In this document: in pieces, positions 11,010-23,911 of the stretch
How the letters are laid out: each line of letters opens with the position of its first letter
Position numbering within the stretch: the first letter of the stretch is position 1
Source: Kappaphycus alvarezii
Lineage: Eukaryota; Rhodophyta; Florideophyceae; Gigartinales; Solieriaceae
NCBI GenBank assembly: GCA_002205965.3
Contig: NADL03000697.1
Span: 620,001 to 684,000, forward strand
Reading direction: 5' to 3'
DNA: 64,000 bases
Made by a program: the position numbers and the translations under genes
The notes under the pieces: model-generated
What the model was told of the DNA's origin: nothing
What the model saw: the letters and a program-made list of their open reading frames with translations, nothing else
Database searches by the model: none

Positions 11010-11639
11010 GGAAGAGAAATGGGTCGGGTGAGATGCTTTGGTGCTGGAGGTGTCAACGGAGGGGACTGAATGAAGGCTGGATTTCTTGAAGGTGACGGCA
11101 GATGAGAGGAGTTTTGGTCGAGATTAATTGGACGAGGAATGACGGGAAGGATATACGCGCGGACCGTGTGGGCGGGTACTGAAGAGGAGGGTGTGTGAGA
11201 ACTAACTACTTGTTAATTAAGAATTGACTTGGAGAGTAGAGTTGTAAAGCGGAGGTGTGATGACGATGACAAAATGATCACGCAAGCAGGGAACAGTTTG
11301 TGCCGGCTTTGAATGGCGGTGGATAAAATGTTTGATAAAGAAAACGGGGACCTTGCGACGACTGCAGCTGGCGCAGAGTCCCCCGAGTTTCTGTTGTTTG
11401 TGTATTGTGTATGTCGACAGAGCGTTTGAACCAGAATGGGCACGCTACATCCCCATTGAAAAGTGTTGGGTTAAGGATATCTCGATTGATCGCAGGGACT
11501 TCGAGCGTTTCAAGAAGTTAAGGAAACCTCGTTTGGATGGTACGAGCAACGTCAAGGTACTGTTTCATACAAGAACTGGGTACGATACTGATTTGCGGGA
11601 GTACAGTTCCTCGCTCTTCTGTGTGAACCCCTGGCTCGT
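11010..11639 (+). other. 3' flank of the zinc-finger gene and an unassigned open frame
   Basis: From 11,332 a plus-strand frame stays open to 11,871. Its first part (to about 11,600) is a charged segment with Trp and Tyr that I do not recognise. Its second part is the beginning of the LINE reverse transcriptase remnant, so the first part may be the same element's N-terminal side. Confidence 0.3.
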
Positions 11640-13190
11640 TCTCCTCGCCGAAGCCCCTTGTCTGCCCCGAAGCGGGCGTCACGTAGTTCTCCGCCCTACC
11701 AAGCTTGTCAACCGCATCGCTAATAGGAACATCGCCGGCCCGGTCCTCCCTCTCATAGCTACCGCCATACTACTACCTCCCCAACCCGTCCCGGACAGAA
11801 ATCAGCCCATCTCTGCGGGCTCTGATGTAACGAATAGTCACCAAACCCCTGCTAACCGCCGCCACCGGTGATATGCGGGACCTCTGAGCCCCGTACTCTA
11901 GATGGCGCTCACAAAAGCTGGAATGGATGCCATAGCTTATGATACGCTCGGGCTCCACAAAAGCGGCTCTTACCTGTAAATGTTTGCCGCCCTCCTGGTC
12001 AATGACCACAACGCTTGAAACTGCTTGGACCGTCAGACCGGACCGTCAGACCATGCTCGATCTCTACCCCACCCGTGCACCCACTCTCGCCCGGTTCATT
12101 AACAGGCTAGATATTCGCAGTTAGTCCCCTCTCTTTCTTCCCTAAACGCAATCGAACCGTGACTCGTGCCGCGGGCACACAACAGGGAGACCTAGCCTAT
12201 GTATTGCCCACGCTGCATACCTTGTCCGATAGATCGAGGAGACCACCAAAATCCTTTTCAGTCACCAGTTCTTTTTAGTGATGGTACATTGATACGGATG
12301 CTGGATAGTCCTTGCGCTGCGCTCCAGTTGATCCAGCGCCGCGGCCTCGCCCTTAACCCGCGGTGCGGGCAACGCAACACCCACACTTTCAGGCATTTCA
12401 CGCGGTCCTGTTCGTCTCGCGTTACTTCCATCTCCAAAAGGGAATAGACCTTGGTATCGAACTCCTCGGAGCACCGATAGGTCACGGGCAGTCAACTTCT
12501 CCACTTTAGCCGCTCAATGACAAGGTAGAGGCGTGCTAGCGCGCGTTCCATCCCTGAACGTTACGGCATTCACAGCACTAACGCGCGTTTTCCCCATTCT
12601 GGCTAGGAATCTTGATAAGAAAAATTCAGTGTACAGATTTACGAAAAATTCTTGGCTCTGAAAGTGAATGTTGCCGCAGGCCCTCCATTCCGCAGCGAAA
12701 ATTTCGGTTTATTTGTGTATGGAAGATGTGTTCGGTTGTTCGAAGCAATATACCTTATTCTGCAGCGGACACCCGCTTTACTGATGCCATAAGGTTATAA
12801 CGATCGTAGCACTATGGTCGGATCCTGCAGCGGACACCCGTTATACTAATGCCATAGAGTTCTTCGTCCAACGCAAGGTCCTGGATCGACAACACAAGCT
12901 GAAAAGGCGCCTGGTGCCCCCTTCCCAGCCCTTCCGCGACCCTGGCTTCCGGTTCCAGACCCTGGTTTTTGATTCCTTCTGTGCCCTTTCTCTGGAGACT
13001 GTCTTATTTATCGAAGAGTTTGTACCTCGTGTTGCCAGGAAATGCCAAACCTCGGACGCTACTATTCGCACGCGCATCTACCAGCGTATCAGTAGCGCCT
13101 TGTGGTCGTCGGTAGCTATGGCCATCCTGTCGCGAGCCCCACTACACGTGACCGATTTAGTCCAGTCGGTTAGCTTTAACTGATCAGTCG
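11640..13190 (+). pseudogene. LINE remnant: reverse transcriptase core and C-terminus
   Basis: Successive plus-strand frames give, in order, an RT N-terminal part ending in RNQPISAG (family form R-R-P-I-x-x-G, near 11,800), an NDHNA stretch near 12,000 resembling the D-x-x-NAFN motif, GTQQGD (12,175-12,192, RT motif before the catalytic box), and an LLGAPIG segment near 12,455. After about 200 foreign bases (12,610-12,840) comes the C-terminal segment (VFDSFCALSLETV, then TRIYQRISSALWSS) near 12,960-13,140. Several stops and frame changes make it dead. The order fits non-LTR elements with a C-terminal restriction-like endonuclease. A roughly 30-base direct repeat (CTGCAGCGGACACCCG plus flank) at 12,760 and 12,823 borders part of the inserted stretch. 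Confidence 0.6.
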
Positions 13191-13479
13191 ATTAGCTTTA
13201 AATGATCAGTCGGTCAGTCGGTGCACACCCTAAATAGGTAATGAATGCATCTCTCTCTCTCGGTATGTCACCACCACCTACTGGCCGTCAAAATAAAACA
13301 CCATTACACCCCCCCTTGGCGCTTGAACAACATATCCTCAACTACATTTGCACCGCGCCACGGGTAGAGCAGCAGGCAATGACGGGGTACACATTGAGAT
13401 GATGAAGACAGAGCCCGTTCTCTTCGCCACTCTCTACACATGGTGGACGGCAACCGGCCGAACGCTCCACTATCCCATA

Positions 13480-14395
13480 ACTGGGCCACAGGCATCCTGA
13501 TCCCGGTTCACAAACGCGGGGACCAACAAACTCCAGCGAATTACCGCCACTTTGCCTCTTATCGCATTGCCGGAAAGCCATCGAAGGAGGTCTCGCCTCT
13601 GTCCTAGCCGACCTCACAGACTCCCACCCTATGCAATTTGGCTTTCAAAGAAGAATAGCCCCCTCCACGCCTTCATAGCCACGGAAGCAGCCATACGACA
13701 AGGGGACCGCTGGCTCGCTGCCCTGGATATGCTCAAGGCCTATGACAGGGTCAACCGCCAACTGCTCCTACACGACTGCGCACGCATGCTCCCCTACACA
13801 GAAACAGCCATGATAAGAGCATGCCTCCTGCCTCTCACGGTCCGGACAAGAGACGATTGTACCCCTACGACAACGGTAATCCGCCTCGGTCTTACCCATG
13901 GTTCCCCTCTCTCCCCACTCCTTTCAATGTCTTCATCAATGGTCTTCCCGAGGCCCGGACGGCCATCACGACCTCCCTCTCCCTCCCTCTCCCTCCCTCT
14001 TCCATGCAAACTATTCGCAGACGACGTCCTCCTCCACTCCTACGACCCTTCCCTCCTCCAGACTATTCTCGACGAATGTCAACGGTGGACATCCGCCAGA
14101 CATATGAACTGGGCACCCAACAAGTGCATAGTAATCTCCCAACACCCGGCTCACCCAACACTACCACTGACAATACAATCCACGGCGATCCCTCTCTCCG
14201 ACAAGGCCCGTTACCTAGGATGACAATCACCCCCCTGGGGATACACCCCGACGCGACCATCATCAGGGCACAACGTACCCTACAAAGCACCCGGTCCCTG
14301 TTACACGCAACGCCCCTCACTACTGACATGACCCCTGCCCGTCCTGGCCACCTCCTCCACACCTTCATACGGGGATGGGCACAAGATTTCCTCTA
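13480..14395 (+). pseudogene. second LINE remnant: reverse transcriptase palm
   Basis: A different non-LTR reverse transcriptase. HKRGDQQTPANYR (13,509-13,550, family: K-K-G-x-x-x-x-x-x-NYRP), LDMLKAYDRVNRQLL (about 13,720) with the first catalytic Asp, LTHGSPLSPLL (about 13,890), and FADDVLLHS (from 14,014) with the Asp-Asp pair are all visible. A KARYLG stretch (14,205-14,222) matches the segment after the palm. FNVFINGLPEA lies in another frame between two compensating shifts. It starts directly after the previous LINE ends and continues toward 14,395, where it is cut. Role by family: target-primed reverse transcription; this copy is inactive. Confidence 0.7.
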
Positions 14396-14439
14396 GAAAA
14401 AGTCGCGATTAAAGTTTCATACCTTCTGCGCTTGGCGGA

Positions 14440-15080
14440 TAAGCTGCATTGAGGGAGGTGGGCGGATTAAGAGTACATGCTCTTCTATTAGAAGGCGCCA
14501 CGGGTTGACGTCGCAGAGTGCACAAGTCCCGTTCAGTCCATACTGCGAGAGCCGTTCAAGGCAGCTGAGGTCGGGCTTAAACATGAGGCTATGTACCCAT
14601 TTCGCAACACGAATACGCGGCTCATGAGCATTCATCTGCACACGCGGTGTGATGCAGCAAACACCTCGCTGCCTCCCGTGGTGAGTTGCGACGCCGCAGT
14701 AACATTGCCATATCAAGTGAGCTTTGTATCTTTGGTAGCACGTGAAGCGCGTGCCGTTGCGAATGCAGTGGAAAGACGGAGCCAGGGGACCTTTCCACCG
14801 AGTAGCAGCTACTCCTGGCTAGACACTGCCGGATAATCGATACTAGGATGGAACTCTGCCGCGCTAGCTTCCGAATTGTTGGGATCACCGTCAGTGACGA
14901 TGTTCGAGGTCATTGGTGAAAATAAGGCTGAGCAACTCGCGACGGATGTGTGACGGCGACAGAGCAGCCTCGGTTCCATCAGAGGCATACCGTAGGTGCG
15001 CCATATGGGCACCTTGTGAGCAGCGTACAAGATATCGTGTCCTGAAACAATCGCAGATTATCCACAATACGGTATGCAAA
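14440..15080 (+). pseudogene. LINE endonuclease-domain fragment
   Basis: The plus frame at 14,591-14,836 contains DAAVTLPYQ and then REARAVANAVERRS. The same words recur in the better preserved LINE fragments at 34,645-35,004 (AAYDITVSS, EARRAANAAERRK) and, on the minus strand, near 54,520. This places it in the restriction-like-endonuclease part of a LINE C-terminus. The rest to 15,080 is frame-shifted and not recognisable. Confidence 0.4.
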
Positions 15081-15089
15081 AACCTAATC

Positions 15090-15345
15090 TTGTAAGATGT
15101 GGTCGGTTATATCCGCGAGGCTAATACGTTATGCGGGATAAGTCATGGCAGTATGCATGTCAGTGGACTACTGTACTGGTAAAGACTCCTGTTGAGCCGA
15201 CCACATCTTCCATGCATAAAAATAACCCAAAAATTTCCCCCTCCTGTTGAGTGGAAATTGACATCACTCTCTAAACAGATTTGCAACTCCAAATGGGTTC
15301 CAGCCAATCCATACATCTCAATAAAGACACCCCCCTTTTTCCCTC
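15090..15345. repeat. LINE 3'-tail fragments, inverted pair plus AATAAA tail
   Basis: 15,094-15,150 is the reverse complement of a sequence also at 52,740-52,800. 15,195-15,240 is the forward version of its end (CCGACCACATCTTCCATG, then AACCCAAAAATTTCCCC). 15,285-15,345 belongs to another tail (CCAGCCAATCCATACATCTC followed by AATAAA) also seen at 32,775-32,835, 54,660-54,725 and, reversed, about 42,895-42,945. These look like 3' UTR ends of LINE families. Confidence 0.5.
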
Positions 15346-15993
15346 TCTAACATGACTCACATTACCCATTACACTCAAGATAAGTGAAGAGTAAAAGATT
15401 CTCTCTTATCCTGAGCATGTCTAGCATACACCGGGGGATAGCCGAACCACACTTTTCAAAAATTAAAGAACCAAATCATTTCTCACTCTCTAAACATGGT
15501 TTGCAGCAAGCTCACAAACTCCCTAACTTTCCCAACACTCTCAGTTATCCAATCCCAGTAACCCCTCCCTAAAAAAGCCGTCAATCTTTATCGCAATGCA
15601 AGCCCACGGGCATATTTGCGGCGCCTTTTTCTTGAGCTCTAACTTCGACTAATGCCACCTGAACTACGCTCTAACATTTGCACATCGGAGAGGAGCGCCG
15701 TGTTTGCTACCGTAAAGCCTGTTGAAAGAGTTTAATATTACTGCGCTTTCTCTGCTGTACCATGCCGTAGTATGCTTGAGGAGGCCAACTGCAATGAGGA
15801 CAATTCCTGCGCAACCAAAGTTCATTCGGGATTTTCCTGACTCTCTTGTTCCATACTAGTTCAGGACGAAAACGAGTGGGAAAGGATTGAGGTGAAACAG
15901 TTTAGTACCGCTGACCGACGTACTTTTCCTCATGCTAACATAGCTTCGCCTTTATTATTCGGACTCAATCGGCGTTTGGAAATGCCTGGAGAG

Positions 15994-17043
15994 AGGGGAA
16001 ACGTTTGGGTGTTTTACTCTTGGAAGGTATATCCGATCTGGAGAGAGTGATGGGTCACGTGCCGACACGGATCTCTTCACTTTTCGACGATTAACTGCAT
16101 ATGTGGTTGATGTCAACGGCAACAGAGGGTTGGAGACTTCTGTTTACATTTTCACATTGGCGCTTGTAATGACGCCCGTACAGCGCCGGCTGCTTGGTCG
16201 CGCAATGCACGTGGACGCTACATCCAAAAGCGCAACTCGTGCGGGGGCATAATTTCACAGTGACAGGAGGGCTACCCCTACAATTTTGGCCATTGGCAAA
16301 AGGCTCACAGAATGTGGGACACAAATCGCGTGGAAACTTCGGTCAGTCGCTGGGTTTTCTTTGTCAATATGGGCCAGAGGCACATAAGCCCGATAGTGAA
16401 TGAACTGCGGAATCGCGGAAGTGCAGTTTATGGGTCATTGCAGAGAATGGCGGAGATCCTTAATTTGCTCCCGGCTGCTTTTCGCTGTCGACTTGGATCG
16501 ACCTATGCCCGTTTGTGGATAGCTCCTTGGGAGACCCTGAGCTTCTCTAGACCTCTTGACCGATCAAGTGTAATTCAACGAAAGCATGCAATATGCGTAA
16601 TATGCGTAAATTGGAAGGAGCCTGTGACAAGCTTGGGATGGCTGATACTCAGATTTTTCTTCTGGTCAAGATGTTAGTGTTCGTTGGGCACAATAGCGCA
16701 CATCACAACGAATTGAGTTCAAGTCTAGACGCCGACACTCAAGCAACCCCAAAACAGAAGTTCAGCTCTAAAGCGCTCAGTCATCAGTTGCATGGCAGCT
16801 CTTCCCGCTTGCCAATTCGCAAGGCGTCGCATATAGGCCTCTGCCCACCTACGGAGATGCATTGCTTCGCTCTTAGATTTTGAGGCTTGGAGTAGGCACG
16901 TTTGGTTGCCAGGCACTGCAGCATGTTCGCGTTGCCGTACATGCATAGAAGTGTTCAGAATGAAAACGATTGTGGTTATCTGGTAAATTTTAGTATAGAT
17001 TGAACATATCTTCCACGAGTAAAACACCGAAACCTTTCTCATG
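15994..17043. repeat. 1.05-kb segment bounded by inverted LINE tails
   Basis: 15,994-16,040 (minus sense) and about 16,998-17,043 (plus sense) are copies of the same tail, GAGTAAAACACCCAAAC-like with a TTTCCCC end, facing outward. Together they give about 45-bp diverged terminal inverted repeats around the segment. Inside, minus-strand frames include ALRRW-like and ERFRAELLFW stretches that faintly resemble the connection region of a reverse transcriptase. This may be a chance pair of LINE tails or a composite element. Confidence 0.3.
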
Positions 17044-20000
17044 AATGAAAACTGTCGCTCGGAGTTGGTCAGATCACGAATGACAGACATATCAAAGGAC
17101 TGACGCAACCGGCCGCATTAGGGCGTAGCAGTGAGATAACCACAAGCATTTGGGAGCAACAGTGAGGAGTTTGCTTCCAAGCTTGTACCAGGTTGCGAAT
17201 TATAGACGACAAGGAATGGGATGGGGTGAGACACTCGTCACTTTGCGCTACAGACCGCGGAACAATGTGAGGAACTCAAACACTCTTTCGACTAAACTCT
17301 GCCTACTTGTTCAAACTAAACAAAGAGTCAGGATATCAGAAAAGATATTATGAAGATGCTCCGTTTTACTCGGTCGTTGGTTTTTCCCCAATCGGTAGAA
17401 TCTTGGCCTACTGCCCTGGACTAAATACCATTCCGTTCGGGTAGATTAAAACACAAGGTTTTCTGTTTAGATTATGCCAAATTTCCATGATGCGCACCCT
17501 GCGTCATCAGTAATTCCGCCCGGGTTTAGTCCAGCACCATCAAAGCCTCAGCAATGTTCTTGCACGTGCGCATAAGGGCTTGATTGCTCGAGGGAGGCAA
17601 TTTCCGTGACGGGTAAACAACATTATCGAAACGAGACACAATTTCGGTGACGATGTAATAACGTAATCATGACGCATATGCATAAAATCGATTTTGACCT
17701 TTTCCGTTCTCTGGTTGATGAAGTCGATTTAATGTCATTCATTCTGATACAGGAATAACCGTGTAGAACTTCTTGGGTGTGGTGCCAGCTTTCAGTATTG
17801 CGTTAGGGGCTTGGATGCCAGTGATTGCGAAAGTGACCTTCCTCAAGCGGAAGTGCTGTGCGCTATGTATATCCTGTGTTCCAACGCCGATACACAGTAT
17901 AGGTCGCAAGTCAAAAGTTACCTTAAAGTTTGCGATGCTGGTCAACACATAAACGTGTCTGTGTCGGATCTAGAGTACACAGTCCCCGAAATAAAATTAG
18001 GAGCAAGATCGATTTGAAGGAATTAAGGGAAAAACTGAAACTAAAACATAATTTCCCACAGTTTCCCCCAAAACTGATTTTCAGGAAAGAGAGGTTCGTA
18101 AATAGTTTGCCAAGAGATAAGGAACAGTCAAATTACTGATAGGGATAAATTACCAGGAAAATGATATTCGCAGAACCAATTATCCCAAGACGGAGGCGTT
18201 GCAAACGACAAGAGTGCTAACAGAGTTTAGCTGTGAGAACGAGGGAGGTGAATAAGGATGGGGGTAAAGGGGCAAAAGGCGAGTATGAAAGTGGCAGTGT
18301 ATACTTCCTATGCTCAGGTACTAACTTAAAATAATGAATCTTAGGGCAGAAGTTGACTGTCAAATTCTGGACTACTGCGGGCTGCACTTGAAGTTGTCTC
18401 CCAACTTGCTTTCCCTCTCCTAAATGAAGCAGTTAAGTTAGCAAATATGGAATGAAGGCGGACCCACTCCCAAAGGCTTTCAGGGTCCATCATTTTGCAG
18501 TGCTGTAGTCCTCGTATTTATTTGGCCCATTGACCATCAAAGCCAGGCCGTTGAGTGGATAGCGGGCTCTGAATGACATGCCGATGGTTCAGGATGGGCG
18601 GAGGTTGGTCACGGTGAGTAAAAAGCGAGTGAACCGATGGAGTTGTTGATGGAAGGTTGTTGCTTCAAGGACCTTTCTATCGAACTATAAATTGGATAAT
18701 GTGTTCGAAACTTCCATGTCCTTGGTTGAAATAGTAAATTCAAGGCAATATTACGGCCTTTAATCTGAAAGGACTCAGGTGAATAATAAAAAGTATGCTT
18801 GATAAGAGATCGTAATGAATTAGAGACGAAGCGGATCACGAGTCGAAAATTTTAATTTTTGAAGAGGACCAAATCTTCAAGCATAAAATAGTAAGTGGAT
18901 TCGTACAGTGAATTTTGGTTCATAACGTATAATGACTATAGGATTTCTTTGTGTTGAAAAAAAGGTAGGACGATTGGTTTGAAAAAAGAGAAGTCCAGAA
19001 TGGATCTTGAGATGAAGGGAACAAAAGTTTGCGAAAAGGACCGTTTTCTTGATAAAATTTACGATGCAAAGGATTAATATCAAAATTTAGCTCGAATAGT
19101 TGGTTGGACAGAAACACTTGAACAGCCCAAAAACACGCATACAAATACACAATAACAGTTTCCTCCGAACTCAATACTACTAGTTTCACTCTATTTCAGA
19201 GGCCCTTACCAGCTTTTCTGTATTAAAACGAAGATAGAAGAGGCTTTCATTTTATACAGAAAGAAAAATAAGCAACTATTGTACTCAGGCAAGAATTGGT
19301 TCTGAAAAGGGAAGTAACCATGTACGTTTATTGTAACAAAGTACCGTATGAAACTTTCCATCGACGAGGGATATTTCCAAAGAGAAGAAAAGGAGAAGAA
19401 TAAAGCGAAAAGAAACCATTAAGGGGCACATGGATCTGTTTAGACATGTCTGAACCGTAATGTATAGCGCTTCAAACCTCAAAAAACTGCTAAATTTGGA
19501 TGTTTCTTCTCGGAGAGTACCAAATCTGCAGTCATATGTATTTTTTTTTGTTTAGAATCGAATCAAGCGTAAATAGGTGCCATGTAAAGAGTAAAAAATC
19601 TCCTTCTCGAATGGACTCTCGAACAACTCACTACCATTATTTTTCTGATTTGAGAATATTGAGCTGCAATCAATGCTCAAAAAGAAGTAACTGCAGAAAT
19701 TTCCAGAACCAATTTATGCCTTTTTATGATGCGAAGCTGGGAGCATATCTTTTAGTCGGGAAGGTTGTTTTCTCAATTCACCATAGTGTTTTGAAAAATC
19801 TCTGGGAGCATAATGTTGATGTGCGATCCCGTTTCACTCGTTAGCTGAAGCGAAACATTATTGGGAACGTATAGCGCATTCTTGCGGGGGTTTTTAGTTG
19901 TTGTAACGCGTGGAAAAGATAAAATGAAAGTAATTCCGCGCGCGTATTACTTCAAGAGTAAAGATATCATGAGTAATCGCCAGAATCAGATGTACGCAAA

Positions 20001-20541
20001 TCTTCATTTCAGGGATGTAATTTCAGAGTAATCTCCTGTTTCCAGAACTTTAAAATCAACTTACCGTACAGGGCACAGAAAAGCACAGGTACCAGGAGGT
20101 AGATCGCGGTTTCAATTCGTAGAATTGCGGGGTTTGTTGTTTGGGTTGGGTCTTCGATGTTCACATCTGTTTCCACTCCAACCCCAGAAGGACCGAAACG
20201 CGGTCATTTTATATAGGCGTATTCGTACAAAGAGTTTATATAGAATATTTTTGAACTCAGAGAGGAAGGAGAGAATTATTACAATAATTTAGATACGAAA
20301 TTCTGGGTAGTTAAGCGAGTTTATACACCACAAAATCATTAGGCTGGCTGGATCTCGGGGAGTCCACTGATTAACGATAGCTAATCTCATCAGAAGATAT
20401 TATGGGTAATTTACTGATTGGGCAAAATTGATCCTCTATAAATGAGATCAAATAAACCCCAAAATAATGAAGAGTTTATTTAATTTTATGCGGAGAAGGT
20501 CCTCTCGCTTAGTCTTAAAAAGGCGTAAAACAAAAGCCTAA
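17044..20541. other. AT-rich stretch without a recognisable gene
   Basis: No frame exceeds about 115 codons (19,500-19,844, no domain). Purine-rich and pyrimidine-rich tracts are common. Nothing recurs elsewhere in the window as far as I can see. Confidence 0.45.
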
Positions 20542-20720
20542 ATTATTAGTGTAAATGGGGGTTAATTTACTGTGGTGGATATGTGGGTTGGTATCCAGTA
20601 AATTTGTACCAAAGCGTAGATATCGTATCATTGTCAAGCCAATTGCGAAACCGTACGATGCGTCGAAAGCTGTGGATGGCACTCCAATCTACCAGAAGGT
20701 GGAAGGGAGGCCATTATTAG
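20542..20720 (-). mobile_element. 5'-truncated LINE tail with 8-bp target duplication
   Basis: The 163-base body (20,550-20,712) is flanked by perfect ATTATTAG direct repeats (20,542-20,549 and 20,713-20,720). The body recurs at 42,988-43,160 in the opposite orientation, also with a target duplication, and at about 52,868-53,035, where it is joined to LINE C-terminal codons. That join shows it is a LINE 3' UTR. In minus-strand sense it begins GGCCTCCC and ends CCATTTACA directly at the duplication, as expected for target-primed insertion with 5' truncation. Confidence 0.7.
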
Positions 20721-21509
20721 TTAAGTTTAAGTAAAGTATTTACATAAGTCTGGGTTCTCTTTTCATTTAGTGGGAAGTATCGATCCTATTGTTCCAGAAG
20801 TATGCTGCTGTCATAATATACGTGTAAATATCGGGCTTCGATTTTTCTTTGTATGTTGTTTAGCGATCTTATCTTGTGGGATAATGGTCTTTGTCACTGA
20901 TACTGTTGGTAGCAGTTATTTGCTATTCTAGTCTTTGGTTCTAATATTTTTTTGGAAACTTCATAGTGTATTTTATCTGAACTTCCGTCCTCATCTATAG
21001 GTCGAGCACTTTTGATGTTACGGTGGGAGGCATTGGTGAGCAATTAACGACTGGAAGGGGATGGTGATAGTTGTAGTAAGGTCTTAGTTATGTTGTCTTG
21101 TACTGGAAGTTGTTACTGTGCATGTTACGACAATTTTTCTCAGAAAATGAGCTTTAAATTAGTAAAAAGGGCAGAATTAGATGGAATAGATGGAAAGAAA
21201 AGAAGAAATTCTCTCCCGTTCGGGGCCAATCACAGAATAGCGCAAATTTGAGCTAGATTCCATCAATAAAAGAAAACACTTCGTTAACTTCTTGTAATGT
21301 ACCTTTTATATTAAATTTCGTAAGGTGTAGAAGGAAAAAAGGCCTTTGGGCGATATACTGGACGGCAGAATATTTCCGTTCAACTTAAGTCTCTGTGACA
21401 AGAAAATAATTTCTGTACAAGCCTGGAAGGAAAGACATCCTGTGAGTTTTACATATGACTGTGTTGGCTTTTGTGAAGTATTGAACCGTCCAAAAGTATT
21501 AGAGAGTGA
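20721..21509. other. spacer, nothing recognised
   Basis: AT-rich; the frame at 21,346-21,552 crosses the left edge of the long repeat and has no domain character. Confidence 0.4.
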
Positions 21510-21585
21510 ATTATCACACAACCCATATTATTTGGGCTGCAGCGAAAGTTAAATGATCCGAAGCCACATGAAAAATTTACCGATA

Positions 21586-21637
21586 GAAATCTGGATAAGT
21601 GCTGCCAGGACTTCCTAGCAGCACTTATCCCGATTTC
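21586..21637. repeat. 20-bp inverted repeat (hairpin) near left end of copy A
   Basis: Arms GAAATCTGGATAAGTGCTGC and GCAGCACTTATCCCGATTTC pair over 20 positions with a single mismatch, around a 12-base loop. The same hairpin is at 60,402-60,453. It lies 76 bases inside the left boundary of the repeat. Confidence 0.75.
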
Positions 21638-23911
21638 TGTGATTTATTGCTCGGGATGTTTCAATACGATGAGGTTGTCACTTTTTCTTTAGATTTTACA
21701 AAAAGAGTCTCTTTTCGTCATTTTCGTGTGACTTAATAATTTCAACACCATGCTTAGTTCTGAGGAGAGAACGTTTTGTCGTAGGAATTTGAAAATCAAA
21801 AATAGAGGCTTGGATAACAACTGTAAAAATTCTAGTTTCCCTTATTAAAGAAATATAAAGTGGGGCGCGAATAGCGCTAAAGTCTCACTAATAGAAGCGC
21901 CTTACTCCATTACTTGAAGCCTTTGAAACCATCTCGTTGAGGTGTAGAACAGGAGCAGTCTTTTGAATCATGACACCCACCCACTTTACTGGAACTACCT
22001 AGTTCTTCTATTGTCAAAGTTTTACTCCTCTGGCCTTTCCGTATCACTAACATTACCTCTTTTTCTAAATTTGGTTTTTACTCCACCATGACCCCGAAAT
22101 ATTAATTTTATCACAAGAAAATACAATTTGACCACATTTTACGATGCATAAATGATAAGTTCCAAACGAAAATATGTCTGTCTTATGAACTCTGGAAAGA
22201 GACACGACATAAATTTTCGCTCCCTTCCAGGTCTTAACAAACTTATGTGGTTTCACTTTCCTACAAATGTTTTACTTTTTACTTATGAATGCGACACAAA
22301 ATTACCCATTGAAACCCAGAAAATATTTGGAAAACTTCCACCAACCTCCCTTACGTCCAATAACATGCTGAATTAACATTTGAACAGACTGATATTCATT
22401 CTAACCCCGTGAACTAAATTTAATGACCAAAATAAATACATATTTCATAATATATCTCAAAAAGTTCGAAAGATCCCTGAAATTAAATGAAGACGTTGAT
22501 GAGCAGCCTGAATGATGAAGCACACTCCACCGATCCAAAACAAATTCGTGTAAAATCGAACGCTTTTTCATAGATTAGAGAAATGGTGTCTAATCTTCCT
22601 TACGTCCAACGCGTACGTAAGAATTTATACACCTTTTTTAATGCTCGAATCAGTTATTTAACGATCCATTTTACTGCTAAACGAAACCAAGTAACACATT
22701 AGACATGGATTTCTCAACTTGTTCCATGTAATAGACCACTACAGGCCCAAATATAATTTAATACTAGGTAACTCCTAATTTTTTAACGCTAAAAAGAATC
22801 CAGACTGAAAACCCGCTCACTGAATCAACCATGGAAGAACTCGCGCACAGTTAAAACAAACGTCCCCTGAATGAATGAAACAAGATAAACACCCAAAATT
22901 GCAGAAATAAGAAATGAATTTGGTTTGCATTCATCGGGGAAGCTCTGTATTCTAGTGCTTCAGTACCCCATCTCACAGCAATAAGTGGAACAGCAGCGCA
23001 CCGACAAACCGAAATCCACCAAAAGTTCTTCCTTAGTGAAATCGGCTACATCACGCTACAAAGTAAGATGGAAAATCTGGAAAAAAATTTTAGAGGAGTC
23101 GATTTTACAGAATAAGACGCCAACGTCATCCTTTTATTGTTTACTACTGCAGCGAAGTTTTCCTGAGTTAAAGTATCATACTTAGGAACGTAGGACACCC
23201 TACACGACCCATAAATTACAAATAACTACGCATCATCAACGAAATAAGAACAAATTGGCCGTAAACCTCAGAATAGTGAGCCAAGGAAGCCTTCAAAATG
23301 ATATATAAGCATGTGAACAGGCGCATGCGGAACTCTCTACCTCAGACTATAAAAGCACATTCAGATGGATACAGGAAAGGAAAGAACTGAAACGAGGGCT
23401 CGTTAAAGTTACTAGAAGGTATAAACATAATGCAACCCTTCATTTGAACGGTAAGCCGTTATTTGGTAGTAGAATACCGCATACTACAATATTTTTGCTG
23501 CGACTCGAACAACACCTCTTTATGTAAGGTTAGAAAAGCCCATATTTACAAACTAATAGCGATTCTCATAGGAAAAAAGTGGCCCATCTGACACTTCTAC
23601 ATCAAGGAAGCATACATGAAATAAACATGAGAAGCACGAGAAAACGGTCTTCTGCACATACGTGATAAAACTAAATTATACGGAACATGCTGACAATCTG
23701 GATATACTTCTGCCATTATTCACAATAATTAAGGTAAAAGATGCTGCCAACAAATGATTCCAATTCACAGTGAAAAACCTTACAAAAGCACGGCTAGAAA
23801 AAAGATGTTTCCCTTTCTCAGGGACCATCTATAAGAAAACCGTACTCATAGCCTTTTTTAGTTTCACCAATGTAGTGCAATGCACTATGCGCTGTAGCGC
23901 TGGGGGAGGTC

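Noticed and set aside
16091-17108. DIRS-like reverse transcriptase connection region
   Set aside because: Only one weak stretch (ERFRAELLFW) fits; no catalytic motif or recombinase was found, so it is mentioned only as a possibility.
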